Shown here piece by piece: positions 13,263 through 24,700 of a DNA stretch of 64,000 nucleotides; the stretch's first letter is position 1; each line of letters begins with the position of its first letter. The notes below the pieces were generated by a model. The model was not told the DNA's origin. It worked only from the letters and a program-made list of their open reading frames with translations, and did not search any database. A program made the translations under genes and the position numbers. The stretch lies in the NCBI RefSeq assembly GCF_020184175.1, contig NC_065530.1:43253260-43317259 (forward strand), in the 5' to 3' direction. The DNA comes from Aphis gossypii (Eukaryota > Arthropoda > Insecta > Hemiptera > Aphididae).

Positions 13263-15132
13263 TTAATTGATTACCGGTTACCAAAATAATCTCTAAAAAT
13301 GTGGTTACCGGTTACCGGTTTAGAAGCGGTTTTAATTCTTTAAGATTATCTGTAACCGGTAATATTATTAGTTATTTTTGTTTTGGTGTTTTTACATTTT
13401 TATATTTTCTTCGTGGTTCTAAAAATCTAAAATAATTATTTATTTTATAATCTTTTATTATTTATTTTGACATTTTATGTCTTTGCTTTGGCACACAGAA
13501 TCGAAATGCGTTACAGGGTGGTTACCCTGGTTACCTGGAAACATTGATAGGTGTGTGTTACCTACCCTGGTAACCAGGTAACCATGATAACCGTAACTAG
13601 GTTTTAGAATAAATAAGCGATTTATCAAAGACATAAAATGTGGTAAATGTACTTCATTGCAGACTCGTGTGCAATATGATTTATGCTATCGTTTAGTGCA
13701 CAAAACATGTAATAATTTTTTTTTACTATTTAGAAAATAATTCAAATAACATTGTTTTAACGTTATTTGGTTTTGACTTTTTGAGATTAACGGTTTTGAT
13801 TAATTAACCGGTTCAAAAAATAAATAGTTTCCATTATAGGTTTCTCCTTTTACTAAAATACGTGATTACTGGTAATTGGTAACCGTTCTCAAAATTGAGG
13901 CAAGAAAACCGGTAAACGGTTACCAGATCCAAAAAGTAGTCACGGTAACCGGTTACCGGTTTCAAGCCCTGCTAAAAATGATAACTATTATAGTTTCTTG
14001 ATACTTATTTTTATGTAGCCATATTAGTTTCTTTAGAATATAAAATTAAATTCATGAATTGCTGTGATATTTAACATTTTATAATTTAGTAAAAATAGGT
14101 TCATTTTAATAGAATTACTATAAGTAAATGATTATATTATGGCTAAACTACGGTATACTATAAAAACATGTATTGATAAAACAACCATAGTTGATCAACC
14201 TTCTCCATTTCATTTACCAGAATTAGAATTGCCTTATTATTTTGAAAAAACTATTCAAGAAAAGTATGTTTTCATCACATAATTTTAATTCTATACTTAA
14301 TACAATTATTTTGGAATTGCAGAAAAAGTATAATTAAAGAACCTGCTGCCAGCTCTACTTTTAGTAATAGTTGTGCTGTAGAGTTAAACGCTTGCCTTAG
14401 TAGTCATCTGCCAATGAAATATCAACTGATACCATGCCAAGTGTCTATACCCAACTACTCTAGAATTCCTCCTACGGTAAATAACATTAACATTATTTGA
14501 ATTGTATGTAAAATAAAAAATATATGTGTATTTTATTAGGTGGGAATTGATGATCCACGACTTAGACATAGTATAATAGCGGCAAAGGATTCAATGTTAA
14601 TTCAAAATGCTCCTTTAACTGTTAGAGCAGTTAATGTTAGACCAAATGATCCACACTGGAAACCCATGGCTGATAGAGATCCAAGACAATGGCATCGTTT
14701 TAACATGGGCCAAAGAATAAATTATATAAATTATTTTTAATTTGATAATTACAATAATCGTTAAACTTTATTTTTCTTATATTACTTATACTTATACTAA
14801 TTGTTCAAAGAAAATTTTAATTTGATGTGTTTATGTTGTATAATGTAATGTAAACTTGTGTAATTACTTATTAGTAAACAATTTAATAACAATGACTGAT
14901 TTGTTTTTTGTAGTTGAAATCCTAATACTATTATTATTAAGACTATTGCAAGAAAATCAAGTAAAATGTAATAGATTATCAGTATTTAAATTTAGTGAAA
15001 ATTTCTAATTGTTTTAATATATCAATTATAGTACATTAGTTCGTAATGAAGGCATAGGTGATTTATTTTGTAAGTTAAGATATGATCATATTTTTTAAGT
15101 AATCACTTAAATTTTTTTATATATACCCGAGT

Positions 15133-15307
15133 CAGTGGCGTATCTAGGATTTTGTTTTGGGTTGGGCCCAATATTTTTTTACATTAATATAAAACCAGAA
15201 ACCTGAATTTTTCGTAATTATAAGTTATATTTCACAGTTACATTCTTATACATCTTATGAGCCATGGGTCAGGCTCCTCTGGCCCCTCCTTAAATCCACC
15301 ACTGAGT
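15133..15307. mobile_element. Small hAT-like MITE (about 175 bp)
   Basis: It starts CAGTGGCGTATCTAGG and ends, inverted, with CAGTGGTGGATTTAAGG. Near-identical 8-mers flank it: ACCCGAGT on the left and TCCCGAGT on the right. The size, the CAGTGG terminus and the 8-base duplication fit a hAT-derived MITE. Confidence 0.55.
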
Positions 15308-15620
15308 CCCGAGTACTTTATTTCATTGATGTTATAATATCATAGTTGTGTATTTCAAAATTAGTATCGCTAAATTGCATAAATGTATGCTGTTATATAT
15401 ATTTTGAGTTATGTTGCTTTTAATTTTGTTTTCTCTTTTTGAAATATTTACTTCATTATACATAATATGATACTTTGTTGTACATGGTAATTAATAGTAT
15501 TAATACATTATATTATTTATGATATGTATACAAATACATTTTTATTTATTTATTACTGATGTAATATGTGAATATTTTATTATTGTTATGTTTAATAAAA
15601 TTAAACACTGTAATATTTAG

Positions 15621-15846
15621 CAGCGGCTTAGCAAATTAGGTAATTGAATGGGTGACACCTGAAGCATTTTAAAGAATGGCGAGTAATAATGAAAGAGTAT
15701 TAATTTAGCGTCAACTAGTATTTTAATATTTTTTACAGCAAGTAGTTTAAAAATTTAAAATATGTAAGTAAATTATTGTTTGGTTCTGGATGGGAGGTGA
15801 AATATTAGATAAGAATCTAAAAATTTTCAAATTCTCCCTACCACTG
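15621..15846. mobile_element. Possible hAT-like MITE (about 226 bp)
   Basis: It begins CAGCGGCTTAG and ends CTACCACTG; the flanks ATATTTAG and ATATAAGT are only partly alike. This is weaker than the element at 15133. Confidence 0.3.
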
Positions 15847-16539
15847 ATATAAGTACTTATGTTCTACCATATGAATATGAATGTTTCAAATTAGATAAAT
15901 TAGTGTTAAATAAACATTTATGAAGTTTCCTCTCTCTTCCTGATTTAACTAATCGACTAGACCTGCTCAAAAGTATAGGAACTATTATAATATAATAATT
16001 TTTAAATAGGTAATTACTTTATGTAGTACCTAAGTAATTGATTAGTTTCCAAGAAAACATATTTTTTAATTAAAGAGGTCTAACTTCATGCAGCCCAATT
16101 GCTGTGTGAACTTTTGACATGCCACAAAACAAACTTGAGTTCAACATAACAATTTTGTGTTTGATTTAATATGTATTTATTTCATACGGAATTAACTCCA
16201 TTTACAAAAACAACTTACAGCAGCAAAACGTATGTTACATGTCAGTATACTATGTTAAAATTAAAATAGAGTTACAATTTTTAATTTATAAATAATAATA
16301 AACATTTTTAAAAAATATAAAAATAATTCAACTTATTGATATAGTAATTATTAACATCAAAATTTACAACCATATCGATAGAACATATTATATAATTTAG
16401 TGACATTTCAAGTCATTAATAATTCAAAATAAATACTTAAATCATTAATAATAAATACACGTTTGATAGCAGAATTAAATTAAGTATAATCATATAGTAC
16501 CTATATTAGTTTTTTTATAAGAAAATGAAATTATAGCAC

Positions 16540-17300
16540 ATTTATTAATATTTATTTGCTTATCATTTTCAATACACCAATTTTGAAAACACTTTAAATT
16601 AGATTGTAACAGCATAGTGTCGTATTAAAAATTTATAGTTTTAAAAATTTTTACGTCATCAGCAAATAGTATTAAATTTTAATTTTGTATTGCCGAAGAT
16701 AGGTATATCATTTATAAAAATAATGAAGTAGATGACACCTGAACTAATTGAAATTGGATCCGAGTGGCGAGTACAATAAGTAGCCATATTTTACAATTTG
16801 AAATCTATTTTTTAAAAAACAAATAAACCAAGATAATAGAGGGTTATTTATACCACTATATTTTAGCTTTGCAATTAGTAGGTTATGGTTTACTTTTTCG
16901 AAAGGCTTTTTAAAGTCAGTATAGGTACACCACATCAGTTTGAGCGTTGGAGGAAAAGGAATCAAAAATGTGTTGTTTGAAAATTCAAAATTGCTAGGTT
17001 AGTTAGGTACGGTTGATCGTTTGGTTCTGAAGTCATGTTGTTCGTTAATTAATTATACATTACTTATTAAAGGAGTAAATTTATCATTAATTATTTTACT
17101 AAATATTTTCGGAATAATTGAAATTTTTGATACAGGTAGGACGATAATTTAAAATAGAAGAACGATCTCATTTTTATGAATTGGAGATATGTGTACTGTT
17201 TTCCAAACAAAAGGAAATGTGCCTGGTTTAAGTGAATTATTTAATTTAGAGTTGAGAATATTATCTTGCACGTCTAATGAGGTTTTATTGTTATATGTTG
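16540..17300 (-). mobile_element. LINE reverse transcriptase fragment, second family
   Basis: On the minus strand 16965-16744 reads 'YTDFKKPFEKVNHNLLIAKL' followed by 'LLSWFICFLKNRFQIVKYG', the RT finger/palm region of a Jockey- or RTE-like LINE. Upstream (17250-17000), in broken frames, are 'FPFVWKTVHISPIHK' and 'INEQHDFRTKRST', the preceding RT motifs. Stops and frameshifts mean it is dead, and the endonuclease is missing. Limits are approximate. Confidence 0.7.
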
Positions 17301-17448
17301 TAGGTATTAATTTTTAAATAAGTTATAACTATGTATAATATTACATTTTTAAAATGCTCATAATTTTCTTTATAATTAGACCATCAATAAAAGTTTGTGA
17401 GCCAATGACCCCAAACCCATTCAACTGTTCAAGAAAATTACTAATGTA

Positions 17449-17923
17449 AAGGTGGCTTTCCACTACATACGTGTGTACGTGTACGTGCATAGAAAATTCT
17501 TTTCTGTGATTATGGTATATTATGGTAAGCTTTTAGTATACCAGAAAGTTTATACGTTCTTACCACACGTATAAACACGATACCATGAAGTTGGATTTAG
17601 TTCAACTATTTCCGTGTTTGAATGGTCTAATTTGAACAATAGCAGCAGTAACCAATTTTAAAATCTTAAAAATGTGTTATATTATTATAATATTAAACTA
17701 TATTGTTTTAAAAGTTGATTAAAGTGTATTTGCACTATAGAGTTGAGCCAAAATACCAAATTATTATAGTAAGCTAATTTACCGTAATTAAGGGCTTACC
17801 AGTTACCGTGCTAACCAGAGTATTTTTCATGAAGGACGTGTATGTACAACCACTATAACCGTAATTACGTGCGTGTTGATAAACATGCATGTTCGCGGGA
17901 ACGGTCCAGTGAAAACCCACCTT
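17449..17923. mobile_element. Second copy of the foldback family (about 475 bp)
   Basis: It starts AAGGTGGCTTTCCACTAC followed by the GTACGTGTACGTGCA tract, and its ~17475-17700 section matches one arm of the long inverted repeat at 12829. The right end, read inverted, starts AAGGTGGGTTTTCACTGG. A TTAA target is not clear here. It is entangled with the hairpin at 17750-18003. Confidence 0.5.
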
Positions 17924-18003
17924 CATGAAAAATACTCTGGTGACTGGTAAAGTGGTAAGCGCTTAATTTTAGCGGTAAAGGAACTTCCAATAATTTGGCT
18001 AAA
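17750..18003. repeat. Hairpin with a perfect 21-bp inverted repeat
   Basis: CCAGAGTATTTTTCATGAAG plus G at 17815-17835 is the exact reverse complement of 17920-17940. Imperfect pairing continues outwards: CCAAATTATTATAG near 17755 pairs with CCAATAATTTGG near 17986, and AAGGGCTTACC pairs with GGTAAGCGCTT. The enclosed ~85 bases include GTACGT-type repeats like those at the ends of the foldback family. Confidence 0.7.
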
Positions 18004-18213
18004 GTTTTATAATGCTACCTACACGATGAAACACATTTCAACATAATATGTCCAAATATTCAATGTCCATGATTGTCCACTGTCACTTCGTTGTCGACTG
18101 TCGATATCGTGTTATTGTGACTCCATGCCTCCACGACGAAATAAAAGAGTGGTAAAAGCATATATTTTTGGTTATTATACGCGTTCCCTCAACAATTTAC
18201 AGTCGGATCACAC

Positions 18214-18288
18214 AGATCACCTAAGGCATGATAAATTAAATTAATATAAAATTTAATTTACCTATTTAATTTATCATGACTTAAGGGA
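18214..18288. repeat. Hairpin of about 22-base arms upstream of MSH2
   Basis: The left arm (CTAAGGCATGATAAATTAAA) and the right arm (TTTAATTTATCATGACTTAA) are near-perfect complements around an AT-rich loop. It may be a tiny MITE; it lies 470-540 bases before the MSH2 start codon. Confidence 0.55.
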
Positions 18289-18289
18289 A

Positions 18290-18336
18290 AAGAGGTTCTA
18301 CAAAACGTTTTTTGTGCGATAACAAACGCAATGTCC
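18290..18336 (+). repeat. 47-bp dispersed repeat, copy 2 (upstream of MSH2)
   Basis: Matches 1738-1784 in the same orientation with about six differences, including the identical core GTGCGATAACAAAC. It is immediately followed by the palindromic TTGGCGCCAA site. Confidence 0.5.
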
Positions 18337-18337
18337 G

Positions 18338-18350
18338 TTTTGGCGCCAAT
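18338..18350. promoter_or_regulatory. Palindromic E2F-type site upstream of MSH2
   Basis: TTTTGGCGCCAAT contains the 10-base palindrome TTGGCGCCAA and matches the E2F consensus TTTSSCGC. GC-rich words are rare in this AT-rich window. It lies about 410 bases before the MSH2 start codon, within plausible promoter distance. S-phase control of mismatch-repair genes by E2F is known in mammals; its use here is inference. Confidence 0.5.
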
Positions 18351-18756
18351 TATTATTGATAAAGAAAATCACGTGTGGGGTCGACACTCGACGGTCGTGT
18401 ACTAGTGCTAGTGGCCAGTGCGATAATCTATATTCTATAAAAACAAATTATAAAATATAAATGTAGACTGTAGTCTATATCCAATCTACAATGTACTGAC
18501 TAGTGACTTTTGTTATTTGTTTATTGTTATAAATAAAGTTATTAACTGCCAGTTGATGTCTGGTACTGTACTGTACTGAGTACTGATTAGAAAAGTACAA
18601 AATACAAGCAGTATAAGCCAACTACCGACAACTTATTGACTGTATAGAAACACGTGAATTATAGATTTTGTTGCAGTTGTATTCAACCTCTTCTGCTCTT
18701 CCGCAGTTCTGCTTCTGACCTGCCGTACAATAATCGTTCATCAATTTTCCGACAAA

Positions 18757-21700
18757 ATGTCTAAAAAACCGATCAATCATTTAAATCTTGGTAAGTTAAA
18801 TATTATTTTATGAGACAATTAAGCGGTGATTATCAGATATACTTACTTTGTTTTCTGCACGGATTAAAAATCTACACATACTATAAAATATAATTCCACC
18901 AAAAAAATTGTTTGAATCTTGTGATCTGAACTATATAGCTGGTATCTAAATGCTATGACCAATATTTCTTGATATTGATAGTCCAACCTTTGATCAGAGA
19001 CCTGGCTCAATAATTTTAAGTATGTTGCTGAAAAGTCCTAAACTTGTAATGATTTTTTAAAATTTTTCCTTTAAATTAAAAAAAAAATTGTTTAGATTTA
19101 CACAGTTAATACACTTCATATTGGTAATAAGAGTATTTATTTATTTCCTTTTTTATGGTTTAATTTTTTTATATATTATAATTTTAGAATTTGGATTTAT
19201 ATTCTGTTAAAATGATTGAGATATGATGTTTATATTCAGCAAAATTTGATGAAATATTCCTAAAATATTCTAAAAAAAAAAAATTAATATTAATTAATTT
19301 ATTTTTAATTTAACCACTGGTAATTTATAACTTCATAATCATAATTTATAAGCAACAACTAAAATAATATCCTAAATAATTTATAATTTAATATTTTATT
19401 AAGTTAAACATGCTTTATAATTATGTTGACTTATGTTTAACCAGTATATTATCACCAGAAAAAATTAGTGTTATACAATGTTTTTAAAGAAATGTACAAC
19501 AATATATTGTTCCAAACTTTAGACTAAAGTTAGCAGATACTGCAGTCTGTGATTATTGTCTTATATAATAAGCTGAACGATCTCTCAACATCTACAAATA
19601 TTATAAGACTGTTTTTCAGGTCTATGACCATTGACCATATTGGGAGATACATTTCGAGGAAGTGTCACATTTATTTTCGAATAAAACTTTGAAACAATTT
19701 GTACCATTCATTTAAATTCTTTATTTTTTAGAAAATTTTATTTAATTTACATAAAATAATTCAATAACATAAATTATTTTCTAATAAAATTAGCAAAAGT
19801 ATATAAACAATTTGGAATATTCCTATTGTCATCATTGTTTTCTCACAGAGGTGTTTTAATTTAACTTTTATTTACCTGTAGTTGTCCATTGATACCTAGT
19901 TCACGCTATGGAACCTAAGTTTTGCCTGCTGTATTTATATTTCATATATTTCTTAATTATTATTATAACAGCTTTTAACAAAAATTAAAAGCTCAACTCA
20001 GGAACAGATTAAGGAGAGATTTTAGCTTGGAAATTACTTAAGTACTTAACTTACTAATATATGAACAAAATTGACATAAAACTAGTGGAGCTTTATTTTT
20101 TAAACATTTTTTTCCTATACTTGATTCTATGATTTACAATTTTAGCTCATTTTTATTAGAAGATATAGTTTATATTATTAGCCATTTGGGCTTATTAATA
20201 TTTTAAAATGTTGGTGTTACTTTATAAAAATTTTCTAAATTTTTAAATTTGTATATTTTGGCCTGAATTTGTATTTTTTTTTTTATGTATGTTGTTATAG
20301 GTATTTAAATAATATGTGTGTGTATAACTGTCAGCTACATACAATATTTTGTTATTTAATTTTATTCTGTTAACCTAATTTTAACATGATCCAGTTATAT
20401 GATTATCAGATTATCATAATAGTATACATAATTATACATTTTTTGGGTATACCTATTAGACTTTTCTTTGAAATGATTAATCTGCATGCTTTAGTGCTAT
20501 AACTAGAAATTGGATAAATGGGTGGTTGCCAATGGCATTCAAGTTAAATCTAATTTATTTATTACATACAGTTTATTTTTTTCTTAAATTATTAAAAGTT
20601 TTATTAATATTAATTGTAAATGTGTAACGTACAAAAATTGCATACTAGATTGCTACTTGATGTTTATTTATTAATGTTTACTTCTTTTACATTTATATTA
20701 TAAAACGATATATATTTTATTTTTGTGTACACAAAACATACAACCTTATAACTACTATAATAATCTCAATAACTTAAAAATTATAGCATTATTTTGATTA
20801 ATACGTAAGAATATAATATTCTAAAAAATTTACCCTTAAAATGAAACAAAAATAAATGCCAAAATAAAATTCGGCAAGGGAGCCACAAAGGATAGTTATA
20901 GCAGTGGTATACTTCAATTTTATTTTAAGATATGATTATGTATTTTATTTGTTGGTATTTATAGCTTTGTGGATTGAACCTATTATTTATATTAAATTTA
21001 TATTATTATCATACCTTTCTTATTTTTATTTATTTATATTATTTTCAGATCCAGAACAGCAAAAGACATTTGTACGGTTCCATAAATCACTACCTGATGT
21101 AAGATAACAAATTTCAATACAAAGGATCTATTTTAGTGTATACTATATGTGTAGTTTAAAATAATACTTAAATAATATATAAATAATATTTTTTAATTTA
21201 AAAAAATAACAACTTTTATATAAGTTATAATATTTTTATGAGTGAATTATTCTCAATAAATACATTTGTATAAATAAATAAGTTAAACAATTGTTATTAT
21301 TAAATACATTTCAAATATTTACATAGTAGAAAACAATTTTACACTTAGTAATAATAATAATAAAAAAATAAGCTTAAAATATATTTTAAAACCTATTGTT
21401 ATAAATATTTTAAACAATAATAATGTTTAACATGGGTTTCCAGTTACACTTGAAAAACCTACTTTATCATTAATATTAGATGCTAACTGTTGGGCTTTGT
21501 TTTTTGCATTTTCAATGGTTCCTTTGAATTTATCTCCAATTTTTTTCCAAACTGAAGATGGTGTGGTTAGATTTTCTGAAAAAAGTTCATTATTTGATGT
21601 ATGATTTTCAATAGCATCTTGTTGTATTACTAATTTTGAATCTTTTTTAAATGATTTAGAATAAGCTATTTCAGATTCTGGTTCTATATACTGTGTGTTT

Positions 21701-24700
21701 TCATTTATGGTTTTTGAAAAGTGGGACTCTTGTTGACTCGTTTGCACAGGCATGCTTTTTACATTATGGTTGGTTGAATAAGTGGTTTGTAAATTTCCAT
21801 TGTTTATGTTTACTGTGCTTTTTGCACCTAGAATTTCATGTTCCAATTGACCTAACTTATCGAAGACACTATTATATTTAGAGGTTATAGGTTCATCATT
21901 ACCCGTTGATAATTTTCCAGTTTGTGACAACAATTTTGATGATTGAAAATTCACATTCCCATATTGTTTTTGATATGTTGGATTGTGTCCTTCTAAATTA
22001 CTTGTTAAGTCTACAGACTGTTGTCCTATTTGAGATGGTTGTAAATATCCGTGTAAATCTACTGATTGTTGACCAACTTCCTCTTGTGTTTGTGTGGAAA
22101 ATGACTCAATTTTTTCAAATTTTTGACCACTTGGTTTTTTTGGTGCATATGAATTAGTAATGTCTACAGACTGTTGTCCTATATGAGATGGTTGTAAATA
22201 TCCGTGTAAATCTACTGATTGTTGACCAACTTCCTCTTGTGTTTGTGTGGAAAATGACTCAATTTTTTCAAATTTTTGACCACTTGGTTTTTTTGGTGCA
22301 TATGAATTTGTAATGTCTACAGACTGTTGTCCTATTTGAGATGGTTGTAAATATCCGTGTAAATCTACTGATTGTTGACCAACTTCCTCTTGTGTTTGTG
22401 TGGAAAATGACTCAATTTTTTCAAATTTTTGACCACTTGGTTTTTTTGGTACATATGAATTAGTAATGTCTACAGACTGTTGTCCTATATGAGATGGTTG
22501 TAAATATCCGTGTAAATCTACTGATTGTTGACCAACTTCCTCTTGTGTTTGTGTGGAAAATGACTCAATTTTTTCAAATTTTTGACCACTTGGTTTTTTT
22601 GGTACATATGAATTAGTAATGTCTACAGACTGTTGTCCTATTTGAGATGGTTGTGAATATCCATGTAAATTTACGGATTGTTGACCAACTTTCTCTTGTG
22701 TTAGTGTTGAATAAGGATTGTTATTAACTGGTACTTGTTGATTAACTGGCAAAAAATGTGTGTTAATTGTTTGTTGTTTAAAATTTTGATTTGTTAAAGA
22801 AGTACTAGAGGATCCTTCTTCACAGTCAATTTGATCTGTTGTGCTATGACCAAATGACGAACCAGTAGTTTCTAATGATTGTTTTTTATTGTTAAATACT
22901 TGAGAATTAATTGGGCTGTTTGGATCTGATGTATACTTTTGGTTGTTAAAAAATGTATTGTAACCATTAAATTTTTCTGTTTCCTTTTGTGTGAATTTTT
23001 GTGGTGAATACATATTCTTCTCAGTAGTATTTACTTTAATTAATGTTGGAGGAATACCAACTACACTAGATGATGAATATTCTTTTCTGAAACTTTTTGA
23101 ATATCCGTTTGGAAGTTGTTTTGTTTCTTCAAATTCTGTTACATGACCATTTAGACCGTCGTTATTGGTAACAATTTCTTTTTTTATCTGAGTAACTATA
23201 TTTCCATTCTGGTCTCTAAATGTTGATGTAACCCCGGGTACATTTGTTAAACTTTGATCAACAGTTGACTTAAAATTTGATTTGATTCCTATGTTTCCTA
23301 CATTAGCAGGTATCGATTGTCCTTGATAATTTTGAAAAGATCCATATGAACTCGACTCTCCATTTGATAATTGTTCACTATTGTAATATTTTTCTGTGTT
23401 CAATGGTTTTTGAACAAATATAGTAGGTTGAGGTCCTGTTACGCTAGATGACGAATATTCTTTTCTGAAACTTTTTGAATATCCATTTGGAAGTTGTTTT
23501 GTTTCTTCGAATTCTGTTACATGACCATTTTGACCATCATTATTGGTAACAATTTCTTTTTTTACTTGAGTAACTATGTTTCCATTCTGGTCTCTAAATG
23601 TTGATGTAATCCCAGGTACATTTGTCAAACTTTGATCAACAGTTGACTTAAAATTTGATTTGATTCCTATGTTTCCTATATTAGCAGGTATCGATTGTCC
23701 TTGATAATTTTGGAAAGATCCATATGAACTTGACTCTCCATTTGATAATTGTTCACTATTGTAATATTTTTCTGTGTTCAATGGTTTTTGAACAAATAGA
23801 ATAGGTTGAGGTCCATTTACGCTGGATGACGAATATTCTTTTTTGAAACTTTTTGAATACCCATTTGGAAGTTGTTTACTCTCTTGCATTTCAAATGTAT
23901 GAGAGCTTTGGCCATTATCTTTATTAAAAATTTCTTTTTTTACCTGAGTTACAAGATTTCCATTTTGATCTCTGTATGTTGTGGTAATACCTGGAGTATT
24001 TTTCAGACTTTGGTCAACTTCTGAAACCGTCTGTAAATTAGATTTGGTTTTCACATTTCCAAAATTTGTGGTAGGAGGAAACGTAGGTTCATTTTCTAAT
24101 GATAAACTGCTCTGTTGATAATCAGATGATGTTGTTTTTAATCCATTTAATATTGGACTGGCGTTTGTTGATAAACCAAGACATAATAGCAAATATAATT
24201 TGCAAACCTGAAAAGATAATCAAAATTAATTTTTAAATAAACATTATAATAAAATATATAGTATTGCATTTATTAATTACTGAAATTAATTCTTACATTA
24301 AATGTTGTTTGCATATTTTTATTTAAGTTATTTTTGCTAATAAATTTTAAAGAATTATTGTATTAAAAACTATTCACATAGACTTTATTGCTCTAAGTTT
24401 AATTTACTGAATGGTATTAGTTAAACAAACTGCTTGAATTTATATGATACACTGACGTGTTTATTTGACAAAAACTAAAAACCCAATAAATAATAATCAA
24501 GAGTTACGAGGAATTAGAAAATAGTTTGTATTGTTTAGACCCTGAACTGTTATAGATAACCTTAACCCCAAAGTTGTCTGAGAACTATGTTTTGTTCATA
24601 GTCCACTCAATTATAAGCAACAATAATACATTAGTAATTTCCATTATTTTTATATTGATACTGTTATTTTTATTACTTATTTTATGATTTTATACATAGG

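Larger units (their letters stand above)
11423..13971. mobile_element. hAT-like non-autonomous element, 2.55 kb
   Basis: The left end starts CAGGATTTGAAACCG and the right end, read inverted, starts CAGGGCTTGAAACCG, giving a short imperfect terminal inverted repeat. The 7-base direct repeat CTAAAAA flanks it at 11416-11422 and 13972-13978, close to the 8-base target duplication of hAT elements. Copies of the ACCGGTTACCGGT motif cluster near both ends. No transposase frame is seen. It is inserted in the decayed zinc-finger gene copy and contains another element (11505-13262). Confidence 0.65.
3480..14740 (+). pseudogene. Decayed CCCH zinc-finger gene copy (ZC3H4/Su(s)-like), split by transposons
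   Basis: Recognisable exon pieces occur in order on the plus strand: an acidic N-terminal piece (~3490-3660, 'EDLEDGEIFDVEDD'), an RG-rich piece (~4495-4705), the CCCH zinc fingers (4773-4981), acidic and basic low-complexity pieces (~5265-5400, ~5480-5565, ~10620-10790, ~11200-11395) and a C-terminal part in three spliced exons (14140-14263, 14323-14475, 14539-14740) that includes 'GIDDPRL', a DPRL motif typical of ZC3H4. Finger 1 (C-x7-C-x5-C-x3-H) is split by an intron but intact, finger 2 is intact, and finger 3 has Phe instead of its second Cys. There are in-frame stops (~3566, 4979) and frameshifts (~3565, ~4560, ~11300). Retained introns point to a duplicated gene, not a retrocopy. The family takes part in early transcription termination and RNA surveillance; this copy is probably non-functional, though short parts could still be expressed. 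Confidence 0.55.

Noticed and set aside
20904..21107. 67-codon hydrophobic frame
   Set aside because: It is an AT-rich intron read through into MSH2 exon 2 (21049-21098); only the exon is real.
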